DNA from: Diphasiastrum complanatum
Taxonomy: Eukaryota; Streptophyta; Lycopodiopsida; Lycopodiales; Lycopodiaceae
Assembly (NCBI GenBank): GCA_029204225.1
Contig: CM055097.1
Span: 55,073,920-55,137,919, forward strand
DNA: 64,000 nt
Direction of reading: 5' to 3'
Both the position numbers and the translations under genes were made by a program. This document shows, one piece after another, positions 24,341 to 36,518 of the stretch. Positions within the stretch are counted from its first letter, which is position 1; each line of letters begins with the position of its first letter. The notes beneath the pieces were generated by a model that did no database searches, was not told the origin of the DNA, and saw only the letters and a list, made by a program, of their open reading frames with translations.

Positions 24341-27100
24341 AAATTCCGATTTGAAAACATTGCGTTTACATACATGCAAATTGTTTCAAAAGCACCGTAC
24401 TACTACGTACACAATATACACACCCATACACACACATATATGTGTATATAGGATAACCATATAACAATGCATATGTTGCTCTGATTCTGCAGCTTTGAAA
24501 TTGCAAGGAATCACGAACATGGAGTGGACCTGGGAAGGGGCTACGGGGACATGTGGCTGGTCGGCTCCTGAGACTGGTCCAATAGCTTTGAGAGAGTTCG
24601 TAATCTCGGGATGCCATGACCTCACAACTTATTTACATTTTTTCGGCTAATTTATTTATTTACATGGGAATACCTCTAAAGAATTGCCAAACATTGGCAA
24701 ATCTAGCTTGATAAAAAACTGTGTAGTATAATGTAAACTTTGTACATAAGTGGATTCCACACATGTGAGGCCAATATGCTACATGGCAATCCACTCCTAA
24801 TGTAGGTTAGGTCAAGTCCATAGGGTTGGTCATGTCATTTTGGTAGTGATTCCTAGTTTATAGGACCTAAATCCTAGATTTAAGGTAAAAATCGACCAAC
24901 TAGCTATCTACCAAGCATGACTCTAGGAAATAGACTAGGGTTTCATTCAAGGGCAAAAAGACTAAGTTAACTTCCTTATTACAATATTTTTGGAGCTCAT
25001 TGGCAATCTCAAACTACTCCACTATGTACATTGAGTTTTTGTGATCCAAATGCAACAAAATCAATTTCTACTTGTTTCTCAGCTTGAAGGCCATACTTTA
25101 GCCTGTAGTACACACGTGTGGCCTCGGATTTCAATGTTGATCAATGCTTTTGATTGTTAATGCTTGTTGTTTGTCAAATTGCCAATCTAAATCAACTTTT
25201 TGATGACTAGTTTTTTGGTAGATTGTCAAGCAAGCATCCAATCACTCTTGTGGATCTTTTGTAGATCCATTTATGGTCCTAAAGTACAGTACTTTCACAA
25301 TACCCCCAACAAGTTAAATTTCACCTATATGGTAAAAATGTTGTTCCAATGCTAGAATAGACTTAAGTGATTTTTTCTTGTGATATATATTATAAGTTGT
25401 GAGCAATTTTTATATTATACAAATATGATACTATTGGTGCCACGAATAATAAAATAATATGTTTATGCTTTGTTGTCTTCCTACAGAATCTAGTCTACAT
25501 ATTCATCTAGTACTATAACAAAAATGTATATATATATATCATTGATGAATTTTTTCCTATTATGGATGATGTGTTATCTACAAAGCTAATTTATAAGTTC
25601 TCAAAAATTTGTAACATAAAGATGATGAAAATGAAATCAAGCACAAAGGTGTATTTTCCATTATGTAGATTCTATTCACCACCAACTTGCATTACAATAT
25701 TAAAACTCTAAATTCAAGCCAAATATTTATTTATAGTATCTAAGAATTAATTGATAGAACCGTTGGTCTAGTTATTATCTCAATCAAGTGCATTTGATAC
25801 AAAATGATAATAAATATTTTATACAATGTCTTATCATTGCTTAGTTTTGAATCACGATGACAATGTAGATGCTCTAACTTGAATATTTTCTCACATATTT
25901 CAAAAAGTAACGCAAAGTGAATATTTTATGAATGTCTTCAATGATGATATTTTTTACTTATAAGACCTAGCACATCTTTTTATGAAATTTAATTATAAAG
26001 TCTCAAAGTTGATTATTTAGATGATCTTCACTACTCAAAAAATAAAATATGATTGAGATATTATATGAAGATTGAAAGCTAACATTCGATATAATCTAGG
26101 TAAATCTTTTATACATGACACTCAAATATTCTGGATTATATCACATTGTGAAATGTTAAAGATGTTATATGAAAAAATATCAAACTTAGAATGTTAATGC
26201 ATATGATAGAATCTTTCATAAAAGACAAAAAAACAATCATTGAATTTATAACATTTTAAAATGATATACATCAAGGTTTGTAAATTGGTAGTTGAGATCA
26301 TTATTATAACTAAAAAATATTAATGTATTTGCAGTTGTATTATTTTTTAACAAGCATTATATTTCTCCTCTATGATAGACTACCTAAGTTTTTACAATAT
26401 ACATGGTTAAAACTTGTCAAAGGTTTTTGAAATGTATTGAACATGTTAAAAAACATAATAATTTATTTTAATCTATATGAAAATTTTGAAAAAAAAAATC
26501 ATATTATAATTTTAGTTTTTTTCCTCAAAAAATGTGCTCAATATCTATGCCACATCATTCCAAAAATATTATATCAGAAAAAATGTGGAGTTATAATTGA
26601 AGTTGATGTGGACTTATAATTGAAGTTGAGTTTGATATTTTCTTGATAAAATGGATATACTAAAAATATAGATTTTGTAAAAATCTAGGATCTTAAATAA
26701 TTCTAAACAACATAAATAAATAGAATCAAAAGCTAATCAACACATGAAGAGATTTGATCTTGATCTCTATAAACAAGCTGTAAAATAGGAACAACTCATT
26801 TATTACCACTCTCCAATAGAGATAGATCAAGCATACATCAACTATTCTACTTTCAAACTGAAAAGAACAAAAAATAATGAGATAGTCTTGACTCCAAGCC
26901 TTCCAAAAGTGGAATGCCACTTAGTTTCTATGAAAATTGACAACTTATGGCTTGATTTGTATACAGTTTTTTGTACACATTGAGCATTTTCCCATGTGTG
27001 TGGATCAAATGTAGGTAGATTAGATCCCAATGATAGGAGTTAGCTAGCCAATTTGGTTATGATTCCTAAAATCTCGACTATCTACTCCATTTGTGTGATG
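24341..27100. other. AT-rich decayed DNA, no gene
   Basis: 24400-24450 holds CA/TA-rich simple sequence. 25000-25310 resembles an old Copia LTR, with CACACGTGTG at 25111-25120 and similarity to 27130-27325. 25310-27000 is very AT-rich with only short frames. A short stretch near 24520 reads GTCGWSAPE, but it has no kinase context. Confidence 0.45.
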
Positions 27101-28960
27101 ATTTTGTGATGTGTATGCAATCTACATACCGTATTTCACATGTGTGAGGTCGGGCTTGCTCATGTTGATCTTAATTTGATCACTCTTGATTGTTTAGATC
27201 TGAATTGCCAATTTAGAACAATTTTTGAGTGCTAGTTTGGCAATAGTTGGGACTAATCAATCAATCAATCACTCTTAAGAATCAATTACAGGTTCATTTA
27301 TAGTCCAATTTGTTGTACTTCAACATGATATTAGAGCCAAGTAGAAAATAATAATTTATGATAAAAAATCAATCCATAATTAGCAAGTTTGATGCTAAAG
27401 AATTAGTTTTGAGTGGGCGAGCCTCAGAGATTGCTTCAAGATTTGAGATCTATATTTGTTAGTGAGCTGCAGATGTACTTTTCACATGTGTGTGAATCTC
27501 TGTAACTACATTTTATTTCCATTTTTTAGGACATTCCTATAATAATATTACACATTATCTTGATGAGATTTTTGATGCAAATCAAAGAGGAAACATCAAA
27601 AATAAATTGTGATTATTGTGACTTTGTGTCGTGATGATCATTACAATATGATCAAATTTAACTCTATTAATATGTTGATGTAGGATGAGAATTGAAGGAA
27701 TGGAACTTTCAGTTTTTTGAATATAGACTCACACTTGCTTTATATAAGTAGAAGCTCAAATAAGCATACCCAAGTTGAATCAGAAATTGACACATAATCA
27801 AGAGCAGTCATCAAATCAACAGATAAAGAAGAATATGTTTGCAAGTATTGCAAGTGCACAAACTAAGAGATTCAAAATTGTAGGATACTGAAAGCCAAGA
27901 ACAACAACAAGCCAATTAAATCATCAAGTAAATGCAGTTGCAAAAATATCTCATGCCCCTAATCAAGAAGTGGATGAAGATGCATTCATGATCAACCATT
28001 AGAAAGCATCCAACAATAGGTTCTGATTTCTTGATCTCGGAGCCACTCAACACATGACCAACCATATCAGCTGCTTCCAGTCTTATATGCCTTATAGTAT
28101 CAGAAAGTATGTTCACCTTGGTGATAATAGCAAACATGCTATTGAAGGTGAAGGCATTGTAAGATTAAGCTTCTTGAATGATCAGTTTAAGCTAATATCT
28201 ATTTTATGTACTAAATTTGTTAGCATACTTATAGATCTAGGACATAAAGTAGAATTCTAATTCAATCAATGCAAAGTTATCGATAAAATGAAGAAGATCT
28301 TTGTACTCAAAAAGAGGCATGAATACTTGTATGGCTGAGTCACTATTATTCTACTATCAATCAAGCTCTAAATACTTCTATTCACATCAATAAAGGATTA
28401 CTTTGGCATTATAGACTTGGTCATCTACATTGAACATTTCTAAATAGTCTATCATACTTGATCTCAACTATCCAGATAGGAAAGCCAAACTCCCTATCTA
28501 CTAGGATCACATTATCAGAAAGCAGGCTAGGAACCCATTTAGATCAAGTCATTTGTATGTAGCTAAAGATTTGTTAAACATTGTAGAAATAGAAATATGT
28601 GGCCCAATGCAAACTTAGTCATTGAAAAATGTCAAATTTTTCATTATCTTTATTGATGAATATTCTAGAAGAACAATTGTGTATTCATCAGACATAAATA
28701 AGAGGCATTCAAATTTTTCAAGGCATTCAAGAAGCAAGCAGAGAAAGAAACTAGTAAACAAATCAAAGCCCTAAGGTCAGAAAATAGTGATAAGTATATC
28801 TCATCCAAATTCAAAGAATATCCTCACCCAAGGCATAAAAAAAATACCTTATTCGCCTCATTGCAATGGGCTTACTAAGAGAAAGAACTATAACTTAGTC
28901 AAATTAGACAAAATCATCCCATTTGTTGGAAACCTGCATAAAAAATTCCAAGTCGTGGAT
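27101..28960 (+). mobile_element. Degenerate Copia element F
   Basis: An LTR-like end (…TTCAACA, 27325) is followed by TGATATTAGAGCC (27326-27338), a two-change version of the tRNA-Met primer site. Decayed gag text follows, then protease and integrase remnants (27990-28960). The 3' part is missing or dispersed beyond the solo LTR at 29129. Heavy decay suggests an old insertion. Confidence 0.6.
27990..28960 (+). pseudogene. Copia protease-integrase remnant
   Basis: Around 28030 the frame reads FLDLGATQHMTNHISCFQSY, a protease start in which the catalytic DSGA has become DLGA. Then HLGDNSKHAIEGEGIVRL, IEICGPMQT (integrase start), FIDEYSRR, and near 28760-28870 IKALRSEN-like and PHCNGLTKRKN, where the usual GVAERKNR has decayed. 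The frame changes repeatedly. Belongs to a Copia lineage distinct from elements A-E. Confidence 0.75.
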
Positions 28961-29128
28961 GAATTCTATGACCGCGCAAACTGTGGGATCTGGGCACTTG
29001 AAATATTGTTTTGAAAATTGGATGAGTGCCCTTTTGGAATCTACATCCATGCCCCAACCGTACTCCACATGGATCTTTGGCCAGTTCATGATTCTGATCA
29101 TTATCTGGTATAAATGTGTCCCACACTA

Positions 29129-29862
29129 TGTTGAATTTCACACGTGTGGACTGTCCACTACATGTACTTGTGATCTCCTAAGGTGTGTAGATGCACCAAG
29201 ATCAAGACTAGATTGAGATTCAAAATCAATCTTAGATCCTATGGAAAAAACACACTACTACATGCATTCAATCACTTCCAACTCTCACTCACACGTGTGG
29301 GAAGTATTTAAAATAATCTAAGTAAAAACAAGTTGCTCTCCTCGGGTAGAGAGAGAAAATGCATCATGAGCTCTCGAGTAGAGAGAGAAAGCTAGAAATC
29401 CAATAACTCACAAAATCCATGAAATTACCAAATCAATTAGATTCAAAATGAGGAGTACAATGATACTAGTAGGTCCACGAGCTACTACTATGCTTAACTA
29501 TGATTGGACCATATTTTGTCACCTCTTGATCCTATTGGATCATTGATCCATGCACCTCTTAATTCTAATGGACTATATTCAAGCACACCTCAATTTCCTA
29601 TTGGACCTCACAAGGTTCCACCTCTAAATCCTATTGGACCTCTTGGAATTCATCAAACAAAAACTTTACACTTGTCTACACTCTAATTGGCACGTGTTTA
29701 GCCTCTTACTCTATTTTGGCTCAATAGAGGCATTACAAGTGGAAATGCATAATTTGCCATCTATGCCAAATTTATTCCTATCAACATCCTACACCTAGAT
29801 GCTTGATGTAAAAAACTAAGACCCCTATATCTAACATAGATAATCTTTTTCAATTCTTCACA
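29129..29862 (-). mobile_element. Solo LTR of Copia family B
   Basis: A complete LTR in reverse orientation, TGTGAAGAATTG to TTCAACA, matching the 5' LTR of element B. It is flanked on both sides by CACTA (29124-29128 and 29863-29867), a 5-bp target duplication. No internal sequence adjoins it, so unequal recombination between the two LTRs most likely removed the element body. It carries CACACGTGTG at 29139-29148 and 29290-29299. Confidence 0.92.
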
Positions 29863-29879
29863 CACTACACCTATTTTTT

Positions 29880-30600
29880 GCATTGTGGAATGGGGACGTA
29901 GTGGGGATTTATTCTCAATGTCCTTGAACTGGACACATATGCCCTGATGGACCACGATGTGCACTCCAAGATGTACTGCCGCCATGTAGGTTGTGGTGCC
30001 AATGCCAAGAGACACGAGATTTTGTTGCTCTTGATTTATTTAGTTGTGAAAGAAACCTTTCACCTGCCTGTTGGAATTCATGCTCAAGCCCAATTCCATT
30101 AGGTAATGCCAATGTACTGGCAAAATATGGAATGGCTGAGTGCAAACCAAGCCACTTCCCACTCGACCCTGGTTTGAAGCTATCAAAGGAGCAATGTCCA
30201 AAATCCGAGTAAAAAAAAGAGGAGATGAAGCAGTATTTGTTTCACTCAATAATCGGTTCATTGATGTATGCTATGATCTACACGATCCGACCTTGCTTAT
30301 TCCATCAGCGCTCTCAGCCAATTTCTTTCAAATTCGGGTCCAGAAGGCTTTGATGAAATTCATGAAGTAGTCCAAGCCTCAAAAGAGCTTAGCATCTGCT
30401 ATGGAGGCAACCAAGTTGCCAACATTTTGGAGGGCTACACAGATGCAGATTGGGTAGGAGATATTGACACAAGAAAGCAGATCTCTAGATTCGTCTTCTT
30501 GTTCAACCAAGGCCCAATTTCATGTAATAACCGAAAATAGGCCTCAATAGCATTATCTTCACAAGAATCGGAATACATAGCTATTATAATTGACAATTGG
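29880..30600 (+). pseudogene. Copia RT/RNase H remnant
   Basis: Near 30100 the plus strand reads KYGMAECKPSHFPLDPGLKL and SKEQCPKS, the end of Copia RT. After a gap and frame change it reads LSICYGGNQVANILEGYTDA, DWVGDIDTRKQISRF and ASIALSSQESEYIAI (30395-30580), the RNase H core. The middle block (KKRGDEAVFVSLNN onward) does not fit Copia. It may be the displaced 3' part of the degenerate element F or another lineage. Confidence 0.7.
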
Positions 30601-30769
30601 ATTCAGCATAGACACGAGACAATAAACTCGAATTTAAAAAATCTGATAATAAAGCCAATACATACGATGATGGTGCTATTTAATTCGTGCAGCCTGGAGA
30701 AGGGCTTCAATGGCGATCTTGAATAGACTCTGGATGACTAATCTACAATAAACAGAATGCTCCAATTAC

Positions 30770-31743
30770 ATATGTGAAGAAGCTCCACTGTCGATATACC
30801 ACGAACCATCCTTCTTGAAAGGTGATGAAGAAAAACTCGAGACCATAAGAGATCCCTCTCCATCACTTCCATGAGCATCTTCCTTCTCTTCATTAGAAAT
30901 GTTGGCTTGCTTGAATTGACTCTTCTTCTTGAAGCAATTGGTGGCATAATGCCCCTTCTTGCCACAAAAGAAACACTTGATGTTTTTCTTCTTCTTCTTG
31001 GATGTGGAAGCTTGAGATGACTCATCCTCTTCTCCTTTTTCCTTGGAAATAAGATTGTTCTTGCTTGAAGAGGATTGATGTTGATTCTTACTTCTTGTCT
31101 TGTGCTTGTCTTTGGTAAAGAGAGCTTTACCATCAATGTTGAGAGACAGTCTGTCCATTTTCAAGAGTTTATACTCTTGTCTTGATTCTTCAGAAATGAG
31201 CACACTTTGGAGTGCTTCCAAACTTGGTAGCTCCTCCTTAATGGCATAACCCTGAACAAGGTTGTCATATTCCTCCTTTAACCCATTAAGTATGACTTGA
31301 ACAAGCTCATTTTGGTTGATGGAGTCTCCTATGCATGACAATTATCTATGGAGGTCTTTAACTCTCATTACTTAAGCGGAAGCACATTCATCACTTATCT
31401 GTGCACTTGGAAAAATTTGATTTCTTAGTGTTAGAAGTCTAGAAGTATTCTTTGCCTCAGAAGACTTGAGAGTATCCCAAGCATCTTTGGCATTAGTACA
31501 GGCACCAATTTCTCTTAAGATGTCATTTGAGACATTCATCTTAATATAATGCAGAGCCATCCTGGCTCTCTTTTTGTACTTTGGAATTTCTTGAGGAATT
31601 TGTGCTTCTTCTTCAATGCCAAATACAATGTCCATCACATCTTGTAGTATTAAGACAGATTCCATTCTAACCTTCCAAATTGAGTAATTGGAGGTTGACA
31701 ATCTTTCACTTGCTTCTAATAGAAAGACACCCATTGAAGTCAT
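30770..31743 (-). pseudogene. Copia C gag-protease, truncated
   Basis: ATG at 31743 opens a Copia gag (LLEASERLSTSNYSIWKVRM). A stop and frame change near 31340-31370 break it. The second frame holds the nucleocapsid zinc knuckle CFFCGKKGHYATNC and protease start WYIDSGASSHM. The sequence ends two codons later where unrelated DNA begins. Highly similar to the gag of elements A and B. Confidence 0.9.
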
Positions 31744-32486
31744 AAAGAATGATGGAAATAAAAAAAGATGGATGAAAGAATCGCTTATCTTCTCACTATA
31801 GGAACCAATCAAGGGTACAAAACCAAATTCTATGTAAGACTAAGCAAAAAACTGTGAGATAGATCTCACTAGCTTGACAATCTCTCTAAAACAAGATTTG
31901 AATCATCAAAAAAGATGAAGTATGGCAAAAGTTATGGTTCTCTGAATTTCACACGTGTGAAATATTCCAAAAATGTCAAATTGACTCAAATACAATCTAT
32001 TTGTATGAAACAATTTGCCTAGAACCTATAGATTTTGTCTAAATCACATATAGATAAGATTGTACAGCTTCTGGATGATTTTTGTGATCATTCAGGCGAT
32101 AAATGACATGTACACATGATTTGCCACAGGTCTAGGCGCCCTGCCTACTACTCTTCAAAAGCTTATAACTTCTGATTGACTTATCCAACTGTCATGATTC
32201 AAATTGCAACAGATTCTACACATTTCTAGCTTTACAGTGGGCTAATTTGCAAGAAATTTGGATCTAAGGTGAGAGAGAACTACCAATCTGAAAATGGGCA
32301 GATTTCACATGTGCCAGCACCTGAAATTATGTACAGTACCTGATCTGGACCATTTAATGTGGTTTGAAGCTCTAAATCACCAGAAAACTGCAAACTAGCT
32401 AGAAAGTAGAATCTAGACAATTCCTAGCTTGAAATCTGATCAGATTTGCACACTTTTTGATTAGATTTGCTTGTAAAACTTAGGTA

Positions 32487-32499
32487 GGCTCTGATACCA
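32487..32499 (-). promoter_or_regulatory. Primer binding site, tRNA-Met
   Basis: The minus strand reads TGGTATCAGAGCC immediately after the LTR end at 32500, an exact initiator tRNA-Met match. Confidence 0.92.
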
Positions 32500-33112
32500 T
32501 GCTGAATTCACACGTGTGGGACGCCCTACACATGTATTTTTGATCTCCTAAGCCCAATAATACCATAAAGATCAGACTAGCATTGGTTGTCAATAGAAAA
32601 GCTGATCATACAAGCAATATTATTGTGTTAAAAGCAAGATCTGTCAACAAAACATAAAACTAAGCATCATAAATGCCTCTACTCGGCTAGAGAGAGAAAA
32701 TAGGAAGTACAAAACTCGTGGAGAGAGAGAGGGCACAAAGAGCTTGTCTTCAAATTTGCATTACACACAAATTTCATCATTTACTCAATGAGAGTACATC
32801 ACATATATATAGATCCATGGACTCTCCTACTAGTTTGAGTTGAATTGGAGTTGTGGATCCACCTCTCAAGTTATCTAGACTTATCCAAGCCACCTCACTA
32901 TGTCTAATTGTGCCACATAGTCTTTTCATGCATTAAATGTGGCATGTAAAGTACAAATGGCAATTCCTATGGTAGCTCGAGTTTCTACTTCTACCTACCT
33001 TGAATATTTTATTCTAAGATGGGTCTTTACTAAGCCAAAAGAGCTCAATTCATTTTTTGCATTTTTAGGACCCATACTCACAACATTAGATAGATTTTTC
33101 AATATTTTGACA
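32500..33112 (-). repeat. 5' LTR of Copia element C
   Basis: A 613-bp LTR on the minus strand, TGTCAAAATATTG to AATTCAGCA. The start is set by the TG, by the target duplication and by where the interrupted gene resumes at 33113. Similarity to 18421-18870 covers only its last 450 bp. CACACGTGTG lies at 32509-32518. Confidence 0.85.
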
Positions 33113-33586
33113 AGATCCACTGCAGATATTTCTTGTAGAATCAAACATTCATCCATATCATTTAGATACAGTATAGAAAAGCAAATGCTTAGTATGGTGT
33201 TTCATTATCAGAGATGGAAAGAACACAATGGTACTTGGGCCCCATTAGAACAAGATCTAGACAGCATTGGACACACTGATCGTATATGCATTGATATCAT
33301 GGCAAATGGGGAGCTACTTACTAATATTGAGGTTGAGCAGGACTGGACCTTATTCTACATTACAACGGAACTGGCATTTACAGCAAGATATCCCCAAATA
33401 TTTCAACTTTATATTTGATGGAAAATTGGTATGTGAAATCTATGAATTTGTATATTAATTTGTATTCATTATCCTTTTTGTCAATATTCGGATCACTAAC
33501 TGTAATTTGATTATTGTATGTTTGTGCAGATACGTAAAAGACATGAAGAGAAAATCAAATGCAAAGATTTGGATGGAATTGTTTAG
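33113..33586 (+). pseudogene. 3' part of the interrupted unknown gene (copy 1)
   Basis: From AGATC at 33113 the plus strand reads RSTADISCRIKHSSISFRYS, then QMLSMVFHYQRWKEH and GTWAPLEQDLDSIGHTDRI. It aligns with CKIKKSLMIFRYHINKQM and GTWLPLDQDFELNGHSNRM of the gene at 55759-57821. A frame change occurs near 33340. The exon ends at 33428 with a donor (TTG|GTATG); a final short exon from 33530 (after GTGCAG) ends at TAG 33584-33586. The first codons continue the frame left open at 18871, so the two pieces were one gene. Function unknown. Confidence 0.7.
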
Positions 33587-34676
33587 ATAATAAAGCAATC
33601 ATGATACAAGATTTGTAAAAGCTCTCATAAATATCAAATTATTTCTCATTTTCTGAGAATGTACATGTGCGTCCTGTATATAACAATGGATGCTTTTTCC
33701 CCATTGTCTCTATCTTTCTATATGTCCATAATTATTCACATGGCATTACATCAAAAATATATATCTCTATTTAATCTATTATTTACAGCTCAAAGTAATA
33801 TGGATTATCTCCACCCTGCACTAGTGTCAGCTGTAGACTTGATTGGCCTCCTGTTTCCGTAGCTGGACTGGGTGTTGCATGAGATAATAAGTTCACCAAC
33901 ATCTGTTGACGAAACTCATATATCTCATTCATTGTAAATGCTCAACATTTATACTGCAAATCCAAAAGAACCAAGTCGATTGACTTATCAAAAACCAAAT
34001 CGAAAATAACTTAGCTAGGAAATTCACTAGTCTATTTACCTTTCTATACCTGGAACCCAGAATTGCATGATGTACCACTCTAAGAACTCCTGTATATTGC
34101 GGATGGAGAACCATCCACAGCTATGTCCATCATCTTGCTGAGCTGACTTCAATCAGAAAACGTATAATAAATTAGTTGTTCACTCTAAAAAGAAGAGGAG
34201 GCAGTGCCATGCATGCATTTGCTGGCTGTTGTGTTAGTAACTGTTAGATGTTGGGAGGTGGATGCAACAGAATGTGGGTACAGGTTAGTATGTGGAACAG
34301 TGGCAGATAAGACAATGGAACGGTTAAACCCGCAAACTTTCTCTTCAAGGAGTGCACAGGCAGAGTTACAAAGTAGGGGGCCGACGGCGATGTGCTCCCG
34401 CATGTTAGGGTTGATGGCAATGGATAGCTCGTGCAAAAGGAAAGTATGCTAGTCATATGGCACAACCGAGTGGCTCGAAAATTCTAAGAAGGATTCCACG
34501 ATTTGGCTCAATAAACTATGTCACTTTAGCTCGTGTTATGATGTCTATTTCTTCTCACTATTGCATCTCATGTTTGTCAAATGTCATTTACTCAAGAGAT
34601 ATTATGGCAAGCTTGGTAGTAAAATGAATTTTCCATTTCTGTCAAACTTTCACCTTTAAGATTTGTCCCATCATAG
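33587..34676. other. Intergenic, nothing recognised
   Basis: Mostly AT-rich with a slightly GC-richer patch at 34180-34460 whose short frames overlap on both strands and carry no motif. The bases CATAG at 34672-34676 serve as the left target duplication of element E. Confidence 0.5.
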
Positions 34677-35320
34677 TGTGAGAGATTTCAACAAGTTTAG
34701 TCATATTTTGGTAAATTGTCAATATGAGGCCAAAACTCATTTTAGACTTAGAGATAAACTTTTTGAGGTTATATTAGTTTAAAATACATTCAATAAACAT
34801 TGTTTGAAAGTCTAAGAAAGTTGGTAGTCGAGTTTGAGAGAGATTTAAATTTGAACTTTGGGTACATTGAATCTAGACCCAAAAATAATAGGGTTTACAT
34901 TTTGGAGGAAAAGCCAAGTGGCCAAATAGGGTTTGGACCTGTTATAAAAGGATGTAACTCCTGGAGAGACACATCTTCTCTCTTCTCTTTCTCATTTCAT
35001 CATTATACATGGTTCGCTTTGGGTTCTACTACTCATTGGTGCACTCTCATGATGTTATCTTGCAATTCTATGTGTAGAGTAATCATTTATTGCTATTTTT
35101 GGTTCCACACGTGTGAAATATAGTAGGGTACTATAATTGTACGGAAAACAAACATATTTTATGTTTTGGTTCATGTTTGGTCAGTATCTCTTAGATTTTG
35201 CATCTCATTTTGTATGTAGATGCTGATTTTTCTACATTGGCAGGTTTGTTGGTTTGCTCATTTTTGTAACCAAAGTTCAGGGACATGGATTGGATCTTGA
35301 ATGATTTGAAATCCTTCACA
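34677..35320 (+). repeat. 5' LTR of Copia element E
   Basis: TGTGAGAGATTTC to CCTTCACA, 644 bp, the same length as the 3' copy. TATA box TATAAAAG at 34943-34950, palindrome CACACGTGTG at 35106-35115. The primer site TGGTATCAGAGG follows at 35321. Confidence 0.92.
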
Positions 35321-35889
35321 TGGTATCAGAGGTATTGTGTTTCAGTTTATGAAATGATCAGCCATTTTTAGCAAGGATTTGGAGGAGTTACCAATGCTAT
35401 AGCATGCTAGATTGATTTCTACTCAAAAATCAACATTTTTGCATATGTAGAATTGATCTTTTGTAGGTCAAAACTCAATATAGGCTTATATGCTTGATCA
35501 ATTTTGATTTCACACTTGGTTTACTGGAATTAGCCAATTTTTGGTGCATCAGGAAGGTCTCATTGGAGGCTACAAGATGATATATCAAGTTTTTAGAAAT
35601 TGCATGTAGAATTTGAGATATTCAATATTTTGTGATTTTTTCAAAACCCTAATTTTAACTGGATCTCTAGTTTTTTATTTTAATGAACTTCATTTGATTG
35701 TTTTTCAATCTTAGGAAGTGGCAAGAATCATTAGATTGAGGATAGATCATCGGTTGATCAAGATTTCACTATTCTATGTGTTGATTTTCTAGTTAGAAGT
35801 GCTAGAAGAGATCTGAGAGGTTCCATATCTTTGTGACTTCTTCTTGAGTTCATTTGTTGACAGTCAAGAGAGTGCTTTGTGCATTGGAA

Positions 35890-36518
35890 CAGGTTGAAAG
35901 AAGAAGATCAGGTCATTGCAACATAGCTACAAGTGGTGGATTCATGTTGAAAGGCAATGATAAGCTTACCTCAATCAATTATTCTACTTGGAATGTGAGG
36001 ATGGAGTCCTTATTGGAGATGAATGAGTTGATGAAGATTGTTGCAGGTGTGGAGGAGAGGCCTCAAGCACCTCAAGATCAAGTGAGGTATGACAAGAGAG
36101 CTAAAAGAGCTATACATATGATTAAGATGAATATTACCAATGAACTTCTCAAGAAGATTGGTAAGTGCACATCATCTTTGGAGGCTTGGGAAGCTTTGAA
36201 GAAGCTTTATGAATCCAAGTCTATATCAAGAGTGCTTACTCTAAGGAGGAAAATGTCTAAAAGTATGCAAAAAAAGGAAGAGAGTAAGTTGGAATGATTC
36301 TATTGTGGAATCAAAGGGCATTTTGCAAATGAATGTTTGAAGAAGCAAAGAGATGAAGGTAGCAAGCAAATCAACTCTACTACTAATGATGAGGATCTAG
36401 GTGGTGGTGATTCTCTTTTGATGTGTTCTTCAAGTCCAATATCAAGTGAAGGTGACAAAGATTCATGGTGGATTGATAGTGGAGCTAGTTCACACATGAA
36501 TAGTCAAAAGGAGTTCTT
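35890..36518 (+). pseudogene. Element E gag-protease, shortened
   Basis: Gag resembles element D's (GGFMLKGNDKLTSINYSTWN). The codon matching D's start ATG is ATA here, so the normal start is lost; an upstream ATG at 35854 is in frame. About 370 bp of gag are deleted at 36290, joining MQKKEESKLE and a stop to the zinc knuckle FYCGIKGHFANEC, whose first Cys is missing. Protease WWIDSGASSHM follows, and the nested element D interrupts it at 36519. The protease resumes at 42379 (LTYDGAKTAIHIANGGEC). Confidence 0.88.

Larger units (their letters stand above)
30770..33112 (-). mobile_element. Copia element C, 5' part
   Basis: On the minus strand: LTR (33112-32500), tRNA-Met primer site, leader, gag and protease start, cut off at about 30770. 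The upstream flank GATCT (33117-33113) equals the flank of the LTR at 18421-18870. Pol is missing entirely between the two parts. It interrupts the unknown gene whose halves are at 18871-19740 and 33113-33586. Confidence 0.85.

Noticed and set aside
24386-24625. Possible protein kinase fragment (GTCGWSAPE)
   Set aside because: Nine residues resemble an activation loop, but no catalytic loop, DFG or other kinase motif flanks it.
18871-33586. The two unknown-gene pieces as independent truncated copies
   Set aside because: At first the text left of the second piece seemed to overlap the first. That text (32945-33112) proved to be the outer part of the LTR, and the pieces join in frame at a shared GATCT.
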